Positions 43,605-54,479 of a stretch of 64,000 bases of DNA are shown piece after piece. The notes under the pieces are model-generated. The model was not told the origin of the DNA and did no database searches. It was given only the letters and a program-made list of their open reading frames with translations. Made by a program: the position numbers and the translations under genes. This DNA comes from Sesamum alatum (lineage: Eukaryota > Streptophyta > Magnoliopsida > Lamiales > Pedaliaceae), in the NCBI GenBank assembly GCA_034509735.1, contig JACGWO010000003.1, positions 6,324,001 through 6,388,000 on the forward strand, read 5' to 3'. Each line of letters opens with the position of its first letter. Position 1 is the first letter of the stretch.

Positions 43605-44952
43605 ATCTCCCACTTGACCAATAAGTCAATTACCCACTAGTCCCTTGACGTATGTAGGATCCTTCTACATGCTCAAGAACTTTGTCGGGACATAGGCTTG
43701 CCAAACCATGGCTCCTTGTGCTTGACTCCTAGCAAAGTGCCATGTTCCTTACGTTGGCAATTTTGAGTCTACGTCTACACGGGCTAAGGTAATTGGGCGA
43801 AACTTCGATGGATCTTCGTCCAACGAGATTCGATCATTCCCTTTATCATAGACCGTCATATTTGGCCTTTATAGGAAATGTTTCATTGAGAATTCCATTC
43901 TCAACTTGGATGCTCAAGGGCTCCCACTAAATACACGGCCTTTTCGATCCTATCGAAACAGGTTTAATTTTGCAACCATTTATGGTTCACCTCCTTAAGT
44001 CTAATTCCCAAACCTCCTATGGGATCTTTAGACTTTTGAACCCTCTTATGGTTTTTTGTGCATTAGTAACCTACAGTTGTCTTATTGGCTCCCTTCCAAT
44101 AGACTATTTGGCAAGCATACTTTGTCCAACAAAGAGCTTTCGGACTTTCTTCTTCATAAAAGACTTGTAAATTTAGTCGATTCGAATCATCTATTTCTAG
44201 ATTCATCGAACTTTCCAATTTACTTATCTTTTAATAAGAAGAAACGTCCTAGCTGTTGTAGATGCCAAATCTGTAAGTTGGTCTTGATTAATCCATTTAA
44301 ATAATTTGAATTTTGAGTATCCATAAACCTTTTATAGGATGGTATTTTAGGAATTTACGTACTAGCAAACATGAATCATTATTCAATAATTTTGTTTGAT
44401 CAAATATGTATGTAATAAAACCTTTGTCCAACAAAGAGACATACTTTTGATCATGCTAGGTTACGTAATTCCTATATTATCCTAACATGATCACGATTAT
44501 GAGCCTAACAAGTCTCTAGTCCTTTCATCAATGGACCTTGCCATTGTTGAATCCTAGAACTGTTCTTGGCTTTTAAGTCCTTATTCACTTTCTGCAAACC
44601 ACCTGCAGATTAGTGATAGGAATGGTATCAAATACCAAATAGAGATCATGTCAATACTCAATATCAAATTTTACCTACATTGGAGAGAGGTTTAGAATAC
44701 TCCCCTTTCCAATGGCCCTCTTTACGACAGTAAATGCTTACGTTCTTAGAATCTATTGACTGCTTGAACCTTTTGCTCTTTCCTTTACCTCCACCTTGTG
44801 TTGTAAAGGAACAACACTTGAAGTGCTGCAATAGTTGATGTTACCTTACCCTTCTTCCTCTTTTAGCGTCTGGCACCCTTGCCTTTCGCTATGGAGGTTG
44901 AAGCCTCTCCTACTAGTACCAACGGCGCAGATTTTGCAATCGTTGCCTCGTA
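43605..44952 (-). pseudogene. decayed internal region of C element (integrase-like traces)
   Basis: Begins with the polypurine tract (ATCTCCCACTTGACC on +). About 1.35 kb then holds only weak traces of copia pol: a segment near 44100-44175 resembles the pre-integrase CESCL..GKMTKKPF region, and 44710-44745 matches the zinc knuckle region but has lost cysteines (YCRKEGHWKGEY where A has NCREKGHWKREC). No RT (no YVDD) and no RNase H. Short open frames (for example 43970-44170) are chance. The body was already eroded or deleted before the recent insertion. Confidence 0.7.
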
Positions 44953-45468
44953 CTAGACCGACATAATTACCAACCTATGAAGATCTTTTCTAAGCTCATT
45001 CATGTTGATAATTAATGGTTCGTAGGAGGAAGGAAGAGACTGAAGGATCATGTCAATGTACGTCTCTAAGACTGACGTGGAGGTCTTTTGAGCTTCTCCA
45101 CTAGGGATTGCATCATCACTCCATGTTCTTTGTACCGACATCCCTTCCGTCATCTTAGCTCCAAACATGCCTTCGTTGCATTTTACCCCACATGCTGGTC
45201 CAAGACCATATAGACATGATGCAAACGAAGCATAGTTTGAGCCAACATCATTATATCCTACTTGTCGGTGGTCATCCTTCAACTTTTGAACGCCAAGCGT
45301 TGCCTTAGTTGTCGACCCCTCCGGCAAGGGCTGAGGAACGTCCTCATTCCGGTATGTGAGTTAAGGTTCTGGAAATCTAAGACCATCTTAAGATTTCGCA
45401 GTCAATTCGTCTAATTGGTTCCTTTTTAATGAGCCTCTTAGTGATGTGTTTGGTGGATTCTTAGACAT
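44953..45468 (-). pseudogene. gag: decayed gag of C element
   Basis: Gag homology from the start codon at 45468 (MSKNPPNTS) to about 44880. A stop appears within about 25 codons. The longest open part is 44953-45327 (124 codons; MPEGSTTKATL, MFGAKMTEGMSVQ, ILQSLPSSYEPLIINMNEL), collinear with A gag PEGSTPEE, FFGTKMTEGSSVQ and ILQSLPPSFDQF. Several indels. It cannot give a full capsid protein, but the start-proximal region and its leader, where packaging signals usually lie, are kept. Confidence 0.85.
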
Positions 45469-47885
45469 TCACAACATATATGAAACAGAAAATAATAAGC
45501 AGAATGAAGTAATATTTTGGTTAAGTCTCGGTCTTTAGTCCTTAACCTCTCCACTATTTCTACGAAAACACGGCACTCTCAAACGTTGTTTTCGGGAAAT
45601 CCTTTCCTAGTGGGCTCGGGATCCACAGCGATCTCCCCCATACCCCGCTTTTACGATTCGCATGGGAAAAGAACCCGTGGGAGGTATTCCATACCATTCT
45701 CGTTCCACGAGATTCCCAAGATAATTGCCTCACCCTTTCACGTGATCCGAGGACTCCAAGCGAATCACGTTATTCGGGCGTTAGACCCGACCCAATCAAC
45801 CGATTCATAAACTCACTGCTACCTCCACGACTCGTGAGACAGGTAACAGTAGTCTACTCATCGTTCATGACAAAGTGCAGCTTCTTTTAAGCACGATAGT
45901 CGTGCCACGACTCGTGAGACCACGCTATCGACCTAAAAGATCTTCCTCACTTTTGCCATGGATGGAAGGCTTGGACAGACTCCCAGAGTCCTAGTCCATT
46001 TATTAAGGGTCTATATTTAACTTGGTTTAACCAAGTGAGAGTTTTGATAGAACGAGACCTCATCACATATTAAGTATTGCATTGCGTGCGTTATGGCAGA
46101 AATATTCTAAGCGTGAATGTAACCATACATAAAGCATATAGAATAATCATAAGCATAAAATACGCATCGCATGCAAAATAAAGTCTAGCACGCCCCTGTA
46201 GGATGATCACAAGCCCAAACCTATGCGACCCACTGAGCCCGCAGTGGATCTATGGTCAATCTAAGGGTAGGCCCTACACTATTACAAGTTTTAATAACCC
46301 ATTACATGCAATGGGCCTTGTAAGTCCTCTTTATCTTCTTGGGCTCTCCATCGTGGGCCTACACCGGGCTTCTTCTCCATGGATCCTCCGTGGGCCATCT
46401 GATGGCAACCTCCATGGGCCTCCAACACCTTGGGCTTATCTTCTCTTGCAGCTTTTATTTACAAAAAAGAATAAAACCTCACCACTAATTCTACTCTCAT
46501 TACATCATAAATAAGAAACCCCAATTAAACATTTGGGGGAGTACATTGGGAGGGAGAGAGAAAGCCTTATTATTCCAAGGCACTAGAAGAGAGACAGAGA
46601 GGAAAATAAAGAGGCACACAGGCCACAACCCAACAAATAAATGTAAATAAACCATACATGCGGTCTAGGGGCTTTGTGATCATCCTTTGTCAAATCAATT
46701 AACACAAATAGCACAAATACATATCCCACGTAAAATATGCTATACCACATCCATGATAATCCATACCATAAAATAAATGCAGAAACTACATGTAAAATAT
46801 CCACACCAAACATTGGATAATAGTGCAACCTATGCACAACGATTTTTGTTGGAAAAACCTTTTCCATAATTAACAAGGCAATATTAATTCTATGAAATAT
46901 AAAATCTCAACCAAAATTAAAATGCCCCAAGTTAATTAATTAAGAAAAATTCCCAGAATTATACAGAAAAATCAAATTTTCCTGAAACACAAAAATCAAC
47001 AATTCAAGAATATGCCCATTTATTCAAGAATTCCAAAATCCAACATTCGTGCAATATTAATACATGTCAAGATCTACTCATACTCAAGCCATAAAATAAC
47101 CATGATGTCCAACATCATAAAACGCAGAAATTATTGCGAAATTTCACATGTGAATTTTGATCATTGGTGCAACCATTGCAAAAATTAAATCTTGTTAGGA
47201 AACCCTTTCCTCATCAACCAAGCAATATTTATTTTAGAAAATTCCAAATCTCAAAAAATAAATATTCTAAGTCAACGGGTTCAGAATAATGCAGAAAATA
47301 TCATAAAAATAATACAGTAAAAACAGTTTTGAAAAAACGAGCCAAAAACGGGAGAGAAACGGAAAACGGCACAGCCGGCCGGCCAGGCGCGCGCGCGCGC
47401 GCGCAGGCTCCTCTGCCTGCGCGCACAGCGCGCGCGCCCAGCGCATGCCGTGCGCGCGCCCAGCGCGCGCCTGCGCCTAGCGCTTGCGCGCGCGCGCACG
47501 CGCGCAGGCGCCCATGCCTGCGCGCGCGCGGCCGGCACAGCGCGCGCGCTGTCCGCGCACGCTGGGCGCGCTGGCCGGGCGCGCGCAGGCCCCTGCCTGC
47601 ACGCGCGCCCGGCCGCGCCCCTGTGCGCGCGGCCAGCGTGCTGCTGCTGCCGGTTCGCCGTTTTTCACTTCTTTTCGATTTTTCATGCAATTTTTCTGAA
47701 CCACAAGATAAATAAAACCCTAGAACATGTATAAACACATTCAAGAAAACCAAGATCCAAAATCCCATGCAAAATTAAACGCCAATAAATATCTACGATA
47801 AACATGCTATAAACGTAAATTAAAACACGTTTATCATGCTTAAACGCACATAGCACATAGAATTCTAGGCCTATACACCGAACCG
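45469..47885 (-). other. untranslated leader of C element
   Basis: About 2.4 kb with the paired palindromic motif (45826-45840 and 45906-45920, 80 bp apart), an AT-rich middle and a GC-rich hairpin block (47380-47655). No credible coding frame. Confidence 0.82.
47380..47655 (-). repeat. GC-rich hairpin array in C leader
   Basis: About 275 bp of CG-alternating inverted repeats, for example 47396-47424 (GCGCAGGC, loop, GCCTGCGC), 47507-47530 and 47577-47609. Same position and unit design as in A2, fewer units. Confidence 0.85.
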
Positions 47886-47899
47886 GGCTCTGATACCAC
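47886..47899 (-). other. primer-binding site, C element
   Basis: Sense TGGTATCAGAGCC one base after the 5' LTR. The bases beyond it (47872-47887) are complementary to U5 at about 48047-48063. Confidence 0.92.
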
Positions 47900-48509
47900 T
47901 GAAAGAAATCGGTGGATCGTCCCGGGAGATTAACGCGAATAGCGGAAGCGCGGAATAGTGCGTAATAAAATTACAAAGCATAATTAAATGGAATTTAAAC
48001 TATGCATAATATACATAAACGAATCAAGGGGTGTGCCCTTGATTCTCCCGGGCGTTCGGTGTATCTCATGTTCAATAAAACACAACATGGAGGCCATAGA
48101 ATTGAAACCAAAAACGAAATTAAAGAACCTACCCGGTTGTAGTTTTGTCTTCGTTCGGCTACACGCATTGTTCCCCGTTTTGCACCAAGATCTCAAATAA
48201 GAGATCCTCTAAATCATCTCACTCGCTCCACCGGAAAGCAAACAACCCTTGTGCTAGCAAGAAATAATTTGGGGAGAAGAGACATCGGTACACGCTATCA
48301 ATTAACGCAACCGGCGTCTCTTATGTTCTACCTTGAATAAATCAAGAAGAAACAAAATAGAAATCTTGGAGAAAAGAAAGAGGGTGGACGAATTTGAGAG
48401 AGATGAGAGATGAGAGTTGTAGAGAATACTTGGTGTAAGTGTGTGTTTTTTAAGTATTTATAGGAGATGGAATTCCTATTCCTTCTCAAACTCTTCCAAA
48501 GAGACACAC

Positions 48510-48568
48510 TTTGACTAGGATTTTGACCTAGTCAAATCCTAGTCAAATTAGGCTTTGATTAAGTCAAA
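48510..48568 (-). promoter_or_regulatory. W-box array upstream of C LTR TATA box
   Basis: Several TTGACT/TTGACC cores in about 60 bp, followed in sense by TATAAATA (48455-48462). The order matches family A, although surrounding U3 sequence differs. Confidence 0.55.
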
Positions 48569-48636
48569 TTAATCATGGCCCTTCATCTCATCATTCTCTA
48601 GATCAAATCTTGTCCATCCATTTTGATGGGCTTTAT

Positions 48637-48987
48637 GGAATGGGCCTATTTAATTCTAAATTAAATATTCCCATGGACTTTATATTAAAATCCTATTTAA
48701 TATACTAAGCCCATTAATTAATGGAATGGACTTTATTTAATTCCAAATTAAATAGTCCATGGACTTTATATTAAATCCTATTTAATACCAAGCCCATTAA
48801 TTAATTCCATAGAATGGGATTATTTAATTCTAAATTAAATAGTCCCATGGACTTTATATTAAATCCTATTTAATATACTAAGCCCATTAATTAATTAATG
48901 GAATGGACTTTATTTAATTCCAAATTAAATAGTCCATGGACTTTATATTAAATCCTATTTAATACCAAGCCCATTAATTAATTAATT
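48637..48987. repeat. tandem repeat in C 5' LTR, four units
   Basis: Units of about 85-90 bp as at 42032-42380. Confidence 0.85.
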
Positions 48988-50218
48988 CACCCTTTTAATC
49001 TAATTAAAAGGAAAGCCCATGCTTTGTAAAATTCATAAATCTAATTTATGAACTCAAGCCCGATTATTCCAAATAATACATCGAGGCTTGTATCTCCAAG
49101 AAGTATAATTTAATTCCATTAAATTAAACCTTCTCCCGGAATTAATTCCAAATTAATTCCCTTTCATTTGGTGTAGCGGGTGTGACTCTTTAGGTTCACC
49201 TTTCAGCTAGACTTGGACCTACTTTTCATTATTTCATAACTAAAGTAGTCCGTTACCATGGGTGGCCATCTAGCAACGGTCCATGGCACTAGAGACTAGG
49301 TGAATTTATGGTGTGAACATTTAGGCTCCGAGTTATACGCAGGTGCTGTCCTACCGACGCTCGATACGTACGGGTACGGTCCTACTGTCGCCTGTCTCCC
49401 GGCCTTTAGTCTAGGGGTCGGTTCCCATCGTTGACTAGGCAACTATGCATAATGCTCGAGATAGGTTTTAACTCGACGTAGGAAATCCTTTCCCACTACA
49501 TCAAGTGCTATGGCCATAGACTTTGTGAGTCTAAACCATCTCCGAGCGCATAGGAGATCTTGCTGTCATATCCTTTGACAGGGGACAGATCCTATCTTGG
49601 AATTCACCGTTCTTACATACTCCGACTGCACTGGACGAGGCTTATGATGACCATGTGATATAATCGGTCAAATTTCACCAGATCCAAGATACAGCCTTAG
49701 TATGTAGGGGACTGCCGTGATCCTCAAGTCCGAGGACTAATCCCGTACTATCGGAACCGGGAATACGAGTCATACCGACCAAGCCCGAGTAGCTTCTATA
49801 TGACGATTCCCGCGAGTCACCTCAGTCGGCCGCTCCCCAGCAGGCCGACCCACTAACACTGCTTAGACGATCCTCGTCACCCGTCGATGAAACACGACAG
49901 CAGATGCTTAGTGCAAGTCTCAAATGGATTCTCGATGCCCTGTCTCGAGATTCCTTTGACTTGGAGTATTTCAGACTAATTCGGCGAAACTGATTTCATG
50001 AACCTACCTCCAAGCGTAGTTCCAATTTCCCGAAATGTTATTTCAGTCTGTGGGCGTTTGTTGTGACATCGTAACGATGCAAGCAGTAAGTACAACAAAC
50101 TCATGCCTATGAATCCTTACTGCATTCATTAACATAATATTACTTGTTCACAGATTGACGAATGGTTCTCAGAACAGCCAATACCATTGACTTTCTGGTC
50201 ACCTATTCTAACACTTTG

Positions 50219-50973
50219 GGTGGATCTACTAGGGTCCAAACCTTGTTTTGTACCCATCGAGTCCATCTCGGATTTCATGGCCTCAAGCCACTTGTCCGAA
50301 TCAATGTCCGACATCGCTTCTCCGTATGTCTTTGGATCATTATCCAACTGACCGGTCAGGCCCAGAAATCCATACCTATCAGGTGCATGGGATACTCTGG
50401 CCAACCTACGGAGGACTGGAACAATTTCAGTGGGAACTACTGGCTCAGATGTCACTGCCGCTCATGGGGTACCTCACTTGATTCCTCAAGGAATACCTCA
50501 TCGCGTCGACTATCTCATGGAAAACCTTTTTCCAAGAACACTGCGTTTCGCGAGACAAAAACCTTTTGCTCGGAGGGATCATAGAAATAATACCCCGCAG
50601 TTTCTTTTGGATAGCCGATGAACCTGCGTAAACTAGACCTCGAGTCCAGTTTATCTCCCACTAATCTCTTGACATATGCGGGGCAATCCCACACTTTCAA
50701 GTATTTGTAGGAGGCAGGCTTGCCATGCCATGTCTCATATGGCGTCCGGGATACCTTTTTAGATGGCGCTAAGTTCAAAACTTTGGCCGCCGTCTCAGGA
50801 GCGTATCCCCAGAAGGAAAGGGGTAGTTCGGTAAAACTCATCATGGATCGAACCATGTCCAACAAGGTCCGATTCCTCCTTTTAGACACACCATTAAGCT
50901 GCGGTGTTCCAGGAGGGGTCCACTGAGGGAGAATCCCATTCTCTTTTAGATAATCAGTAAACTCACCACTCAA
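50219..50973 (-). pseudogene. pol: B-element pol: integrase C-terminal half and linker
   Basis: Frame 50515-50973 carries the end of the integrase core and tail (YLKENGILPQWTPPGTPQLNGVS, FWGYAPETAAKVLNL, YNYLKVWG-like YKYLKVW, GYYFYDPSEQKVFVSRNAVF). The catalytic glutamate of GVSERRNRT is lysine here (GVSKRRNRT), so the DDE triad is lost. 50219-50455 is the linker to RT (RYGFLGLTGQLDNDPKTYGEAMSDID). A deletion of much of the Pro-rich part lies near 50460-50515. The segment ends at the C insertion site and continues at 41290. Confidence 0.88.
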
Positions 50974-51353
50974 ATACTCTCCACCTCGGTCCGACCGAAG
51001 GGCTTTGATCTTTCGACCGGTTTGGTTCTCTACTTCAAGTCTGTATTCCTTAAACCATACCGTGAGCGATCATCGGTAAAGGTTATGAGGTACGAGTACC
51101 CACCTCTAGCCTGAGTATTTAGTGGACCACAGACATCTGTATGGATCAAATCCAACAAACCACTGGCTAGCGTACTTTGTCCAACAAAGGGTTTCTTGGT
51201 CATCTTTCCCTTTAGACAGGATTCGCAGGTCGGTAGACTGTCCAAATCGTCTATTTCTAGACTCTTTGAGTCCACCAACCTTCTTATCCTATCTTTAGAG
51301 ATATGACCTAACCTCGCATGCCATATTTGTGCGTTATTATGATCATCACGTTT
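50974..51353 (-). pseudogene. pol: B-element pol: pre-integrase and integrase N-terminal part
   Basis: Frame 51030-51278 has the zinc-binding CESCLKGKMTKKPF, then DLIHTDVCGPL with the first integrase aspartate. An internal deletion near 51055 removes the RYKSEALERF region and shifts the frame. The second aspartate region (the ALRSDRGGEY equivalent near 50985-51003) is in another frame. Confidence 0.83.
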
Positions 51354-52166
51354 TCATTTGTGTTCTGCAGTCATAATCCAATTAGACTGTTGAAGTATAT
51401 ACAGACCATTGACCAATGTACCAAGCAAATGAGAAATACCATCTTTGATAATGAAAAAATCGTTTTTATTGATGGTAAATTCATATCCCTCCTTATCAAG
51501 GACCGGGATGGAAACAATGTGTTTAATCATGCTAGGTTCATAGAAACAGTCGTTCAGTACAATCCTAACATGACTACTAATGGCTATCTCTAGTGACCCT
51601 ACGGCCTCTGCGGCAACGGCCTTGCCATCGCCTAGCCTCAGGATCATCTCATCCTTGGTTAGCCTTCTACTTCTTTGCAGTGCCTGCAAATCATTGCAGA
51701 TGTGAGCACCACACCCGGTATCCAATACCCATGAAGCAGAATTAGTAATCATATTAACTTCAACCACAAACACACCTGGGTTGGAGAGGAGTTGTGGGCA
51801 CTCCCTCTTCCAACGCCCTTTCCCTTGGCAATGCATGCAGACATCATTTGCCTTGGACCGCTGAGAACCACGGGCCTTCCCTTTCCCTTTGCTCGGTGCA
51901 ACCGGAGCAACAGGGACGCCTGGAGCGCGAGCAGGGGCCACAACTGTCTTCCCTTTGCCCTTCTTCCTCTTGCAGCGTCCGGCCCTCTTGCCATTCGCCT
52001 TGGAGGTCGAAACCTCTCCTATCAATACCGCCGGCGCCGACTTGTGGGTCATTGCCTCGTATTGGACCAGCATGTTGATCAACTCATGAATAGACTTCTC
52101 AAGTCCGTTCATGTTATAGTTTACAACAAACGGGTCATAGGATGGAGGAAGCGACTGGAGGATCAC
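51354..52166 (-). pseudogene. gag: B-element gag C-terminal half, zinc knuckle and protease
   Basis: 270-codon open frame: ILQSLPPSYDPFVVNYNMN, INMLVQYEAM, a long basic linker with Pro/Ala (APARAPGVPVAPVAPSKGKG), the zinc knuckle CMHCQGKGRWKREC, protease WVLDTGCGAHIC, then MIKHIVSIPVLDKEGYEF to LYILQQSNW. The histidine of the CX2CX4HX4C knuckle is replaced by arginine. Gag and protease are in one frame here, which shows the ancestral gag-pol was a single reading frame. The Met at 52166 is internal. Confidence 0.9.
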
Positions 52167-52197
52167 GTGAATGTACGTGTCATTGTTAAGCCCAGCT

Positions 52198-52638
52198 TTA
52201 AGGTCCTCGAGTTTTCTCCACTAGGGAGAGCATCTTGACCCCATGACTTTGTACAGACGCTCCTTCAGCAAGCTTGGTGCCAAAGAATGCTTTTGTGGCG
52301 GCATATCTAATATGCCTATCCGGAACCGCATAAACCTCGTTCATGCGGAGCATTATGGCGGAGACGTTGTCCAGCCTCTCATACTGCTTCTGGATGTCGT
52401 TAGACATCGAAGCCAGTATGATACTGCATACTTTCCGGTTGTCCTCATGCCATTTCTCGAACGTCAAACGTTCTTCAGGCGTGGACCCCTCCGGTAAGTC
52501 GCTCGGTGGCGGCCCGTCCAAGACGTAGCCTTGGTTCTCGAAACCGAGGACATTCCTCAGGTTTCTCAGCTAGTCCGAGTAGTTCGTTCCGTTGAATTTG
52601 TTAGTCTCAAGAATCATGGTTAACGGGTTCTTAGACAT
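52198..52638 (-). pseudogene. gag: B-element gag N-terminal half
   Basis: Start codon at 52636-52638 (MSKNPLTMILETNKFNG). A TGG-to-TAG type stop near 52570 interrupts the W in the S-D-W-L-R-N-L-R segment. The rest is open in 52198-52521 (LPEGSTPEERLTFEKWHEDN, SIILASMSNDIQKQYERLD, FFGTKLAEGASVQSHGVKML) until a 1-bp insertion near 52210 shifts to the frame ending at 52166. Confidence 0.88.
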
Positions 52639-54464
52639 ATCTACATTATTAAAAATATAAAGCAGAAATTAGCAGATGATGGTAATATTATTGTTCAAGT
52701 TGAAGACTTGGTCTTTTTGTCTTTAACCCTCCCACTATTTATACGAAAGTCCGCCACTCTCAAGCGGAGTTTCGGGAAACCATTTCCTAGTGGGCTTGGG
52801 ATCCACAAGCGTAATCTCCATGCCCCGCTTTTACGATTCACATGAAGAAGACCTTGTGGGAGATATCCAATATCATTCTCATCCAATGAGATTCCCAAGA
52901 TATTTTGCCTCACCTATTCACATGGTCCCAAGGACTCCAAGCGAACCATGTTACTCAGTGTTGGGTCCGACCCATCAACCAAATCATGCCTCAAACTGTC
53001 GCCCCCCACGACTCGTGAGACAGGAAAACAGCGAGCGCAGTCTTTTTGTTCACAACAATAGTGCAGCTTTCCCCTAGTCCAAGTGTACCACGACTCGTGA
53101 GACCACACTTGGGTAGTGGTAGCTTCCTCACCACATTGCTGTGGATGGAAGGCTCGGACAGACCAAAATACCATTTTGATCCAAGTCCGTTCTGGGCCTA
53201 ATATTTAATTTGGTCCAACCAAATAAGAGTTTGTGTATGACCGAGACCTCATCACATTATTGTGTTTTAGCATGCATAAATATCCAATATTTAAAGCGAT
53301 AAATAAATACGCCGCATGCAGAAAACATAGCATACCCCTGTTAGGATGATCACAAGCCCAACCTATGCGACCCGCTGAGCCCGCAGTGAGTCTATGGTCT
53401 GTCTAGGGTGGTCCTAAATTATTACAATAATAATAAACCCATTGTCATTCCAATGGGCCTTGAAGTGCTTCTTGCTTCACGCCTTGATGCTTCTCCTCGG
53501 GGTCTTCGACTCCAATTGCTTGTTAAAATTAAAACCTCACCAATCCTATCTACTCTCATTGAAAGTGATACATTGATAATAAAGAAAACAAGCCTTAACA
53601 TCATGAGGCTGAAAATACGGGAGATGATAGTCCCAAAAACAAGAGGCACGCAGGCCCCACCCAACAGAAAATAAATAAACATTCATTCATCCATACACAA
53701 GGTCTAGGGCTTTGTGATCATCCCATGTTGATTCCATCAACTCTCATATAACATAATTATTCCAAATAATCATGCAATAAAACCAATGGATATTCCAAAT
53801 ATCTAAGTGATGTCCAACATCATAAAAGCATAAACATATAAATAATATGCAAAATTCAAAATTTCAAATTTAATGGACATTTTACACAATGCATCCAATG
53901 CATGTATTAATCCCAAATTAATAAAGCAAATTTAATTCAAGGAATAATCCAATTATCCCAAAATCAAAAATGCAAAATTAATATATTTTCAAAATATTGT
54001 GTAGAAAATACAGAAAATCAAATTTTCTGAAAAAAAGTCGAAAAACGGCACAAAACGGCCCAGTCGCTGTGCTGGCCGGCCGGCCGCGCGCGCAGGCAGC
54101 AAGCCTGCGCGAGCGCGCTCTGTGCCGCGCGCTGGCAGCGGCCGGCTGCGCACAGCGCGCGCGCTGGCCGAAGCCCAGCGCGCGCAGGCGCCCGCCTGCA
54201 CGCGGCTGCTGCCGACCGATCCTAATTTTTTTTTTTTTGTTTTTCAAAACTGTTTCAGCACAATAACATTAATATTATTCTGAAAATAAGCATGCAATTT
54301 TAGATCCAATCTAACAAAATTAAGCATGCCAAAAGTCTATTAAATCCAAACAATGGAATCATCATATTATTCATATATTTATGTAATCTAACATGCCAAT
54401 AAAGCCATTTAAAAGCAAGTAGATCATGCCAAACACATAGATCTATGCCCCTTAGATCGAACCG
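52639..54464 (-). other. untranslated leader of B element
   Basis: About 1.8 kb with the paired palindromic motif (53007-53021 and 53089-53103, 82 bp apart) and a GC-rich hairpin block (54060-54218). No credible coding frame. Confidence 0.82.
54060..54218 (-). repeat. GC-rich hairpin block in B leader
   Basis: About 160 bp with at least two inverted-repeat units: 54086-54118 (GCGCGCAGGC, loop AGCAA, GCCTGCGCG) and 54179-54205. Same design as in A2 and C. Confidence 0.82.
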
Positions 54465-54478
54465 GGCTCTGATACCAC
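54465..54478 (-). other. primer-binding site, B element
   Basis: Sense TGGTATCAGAGCC; one extra T at 54479 before the LTR. The adjoining ATCGAA (54456-54461) pairs with TTCGAT in U5 (54607-54612), where families A and C have CCGAA with TTCGG. Confidence 0.92.
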
Positions 54479-54479
54479 T

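Larger units (their letters stand above)
41296..50213 (-). mobile_element. complete family-C copia element, non-autonomous
   Basis: 8918-bp element with 3' LTR 41296-43604, internal region 43605-47899 and 5' LTR 47900-50213. It is flanked by a perfect duplication CTTTG (41291-41295 and 50214-50218) in B pol. The LTRs differ at only about eight positions in 2.3 kb, so insertion is recent. Yet the interior has only a decayed gag and integrase-like traces and no RT or RNase H, so it must have been mobilised in trans. Confidence 0.94.
47900..50213 (-). repeat. 5' LTR of C element
   Basis: 2314 bp, TGAAAGAAATCGG to CTATTCTAACA. Minus-strand promoter: W-boxes 48510-48568 and TATAAATA at 48455-48462. 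U5 outer stem CCCGGGAGA (47921-47929) with TCTCCCGGG (48044-48052); hairpin 48022-48044. Four-unit tandem repeat 48637-48987. Confidence 0.94.

Noticed and set aside
47281..47768. Open frames of 70-155 codons in the GC-rich block of the C leader
   Set aside because: Same composition artefact; unit number and sequence differ from A2, with no shared protein.
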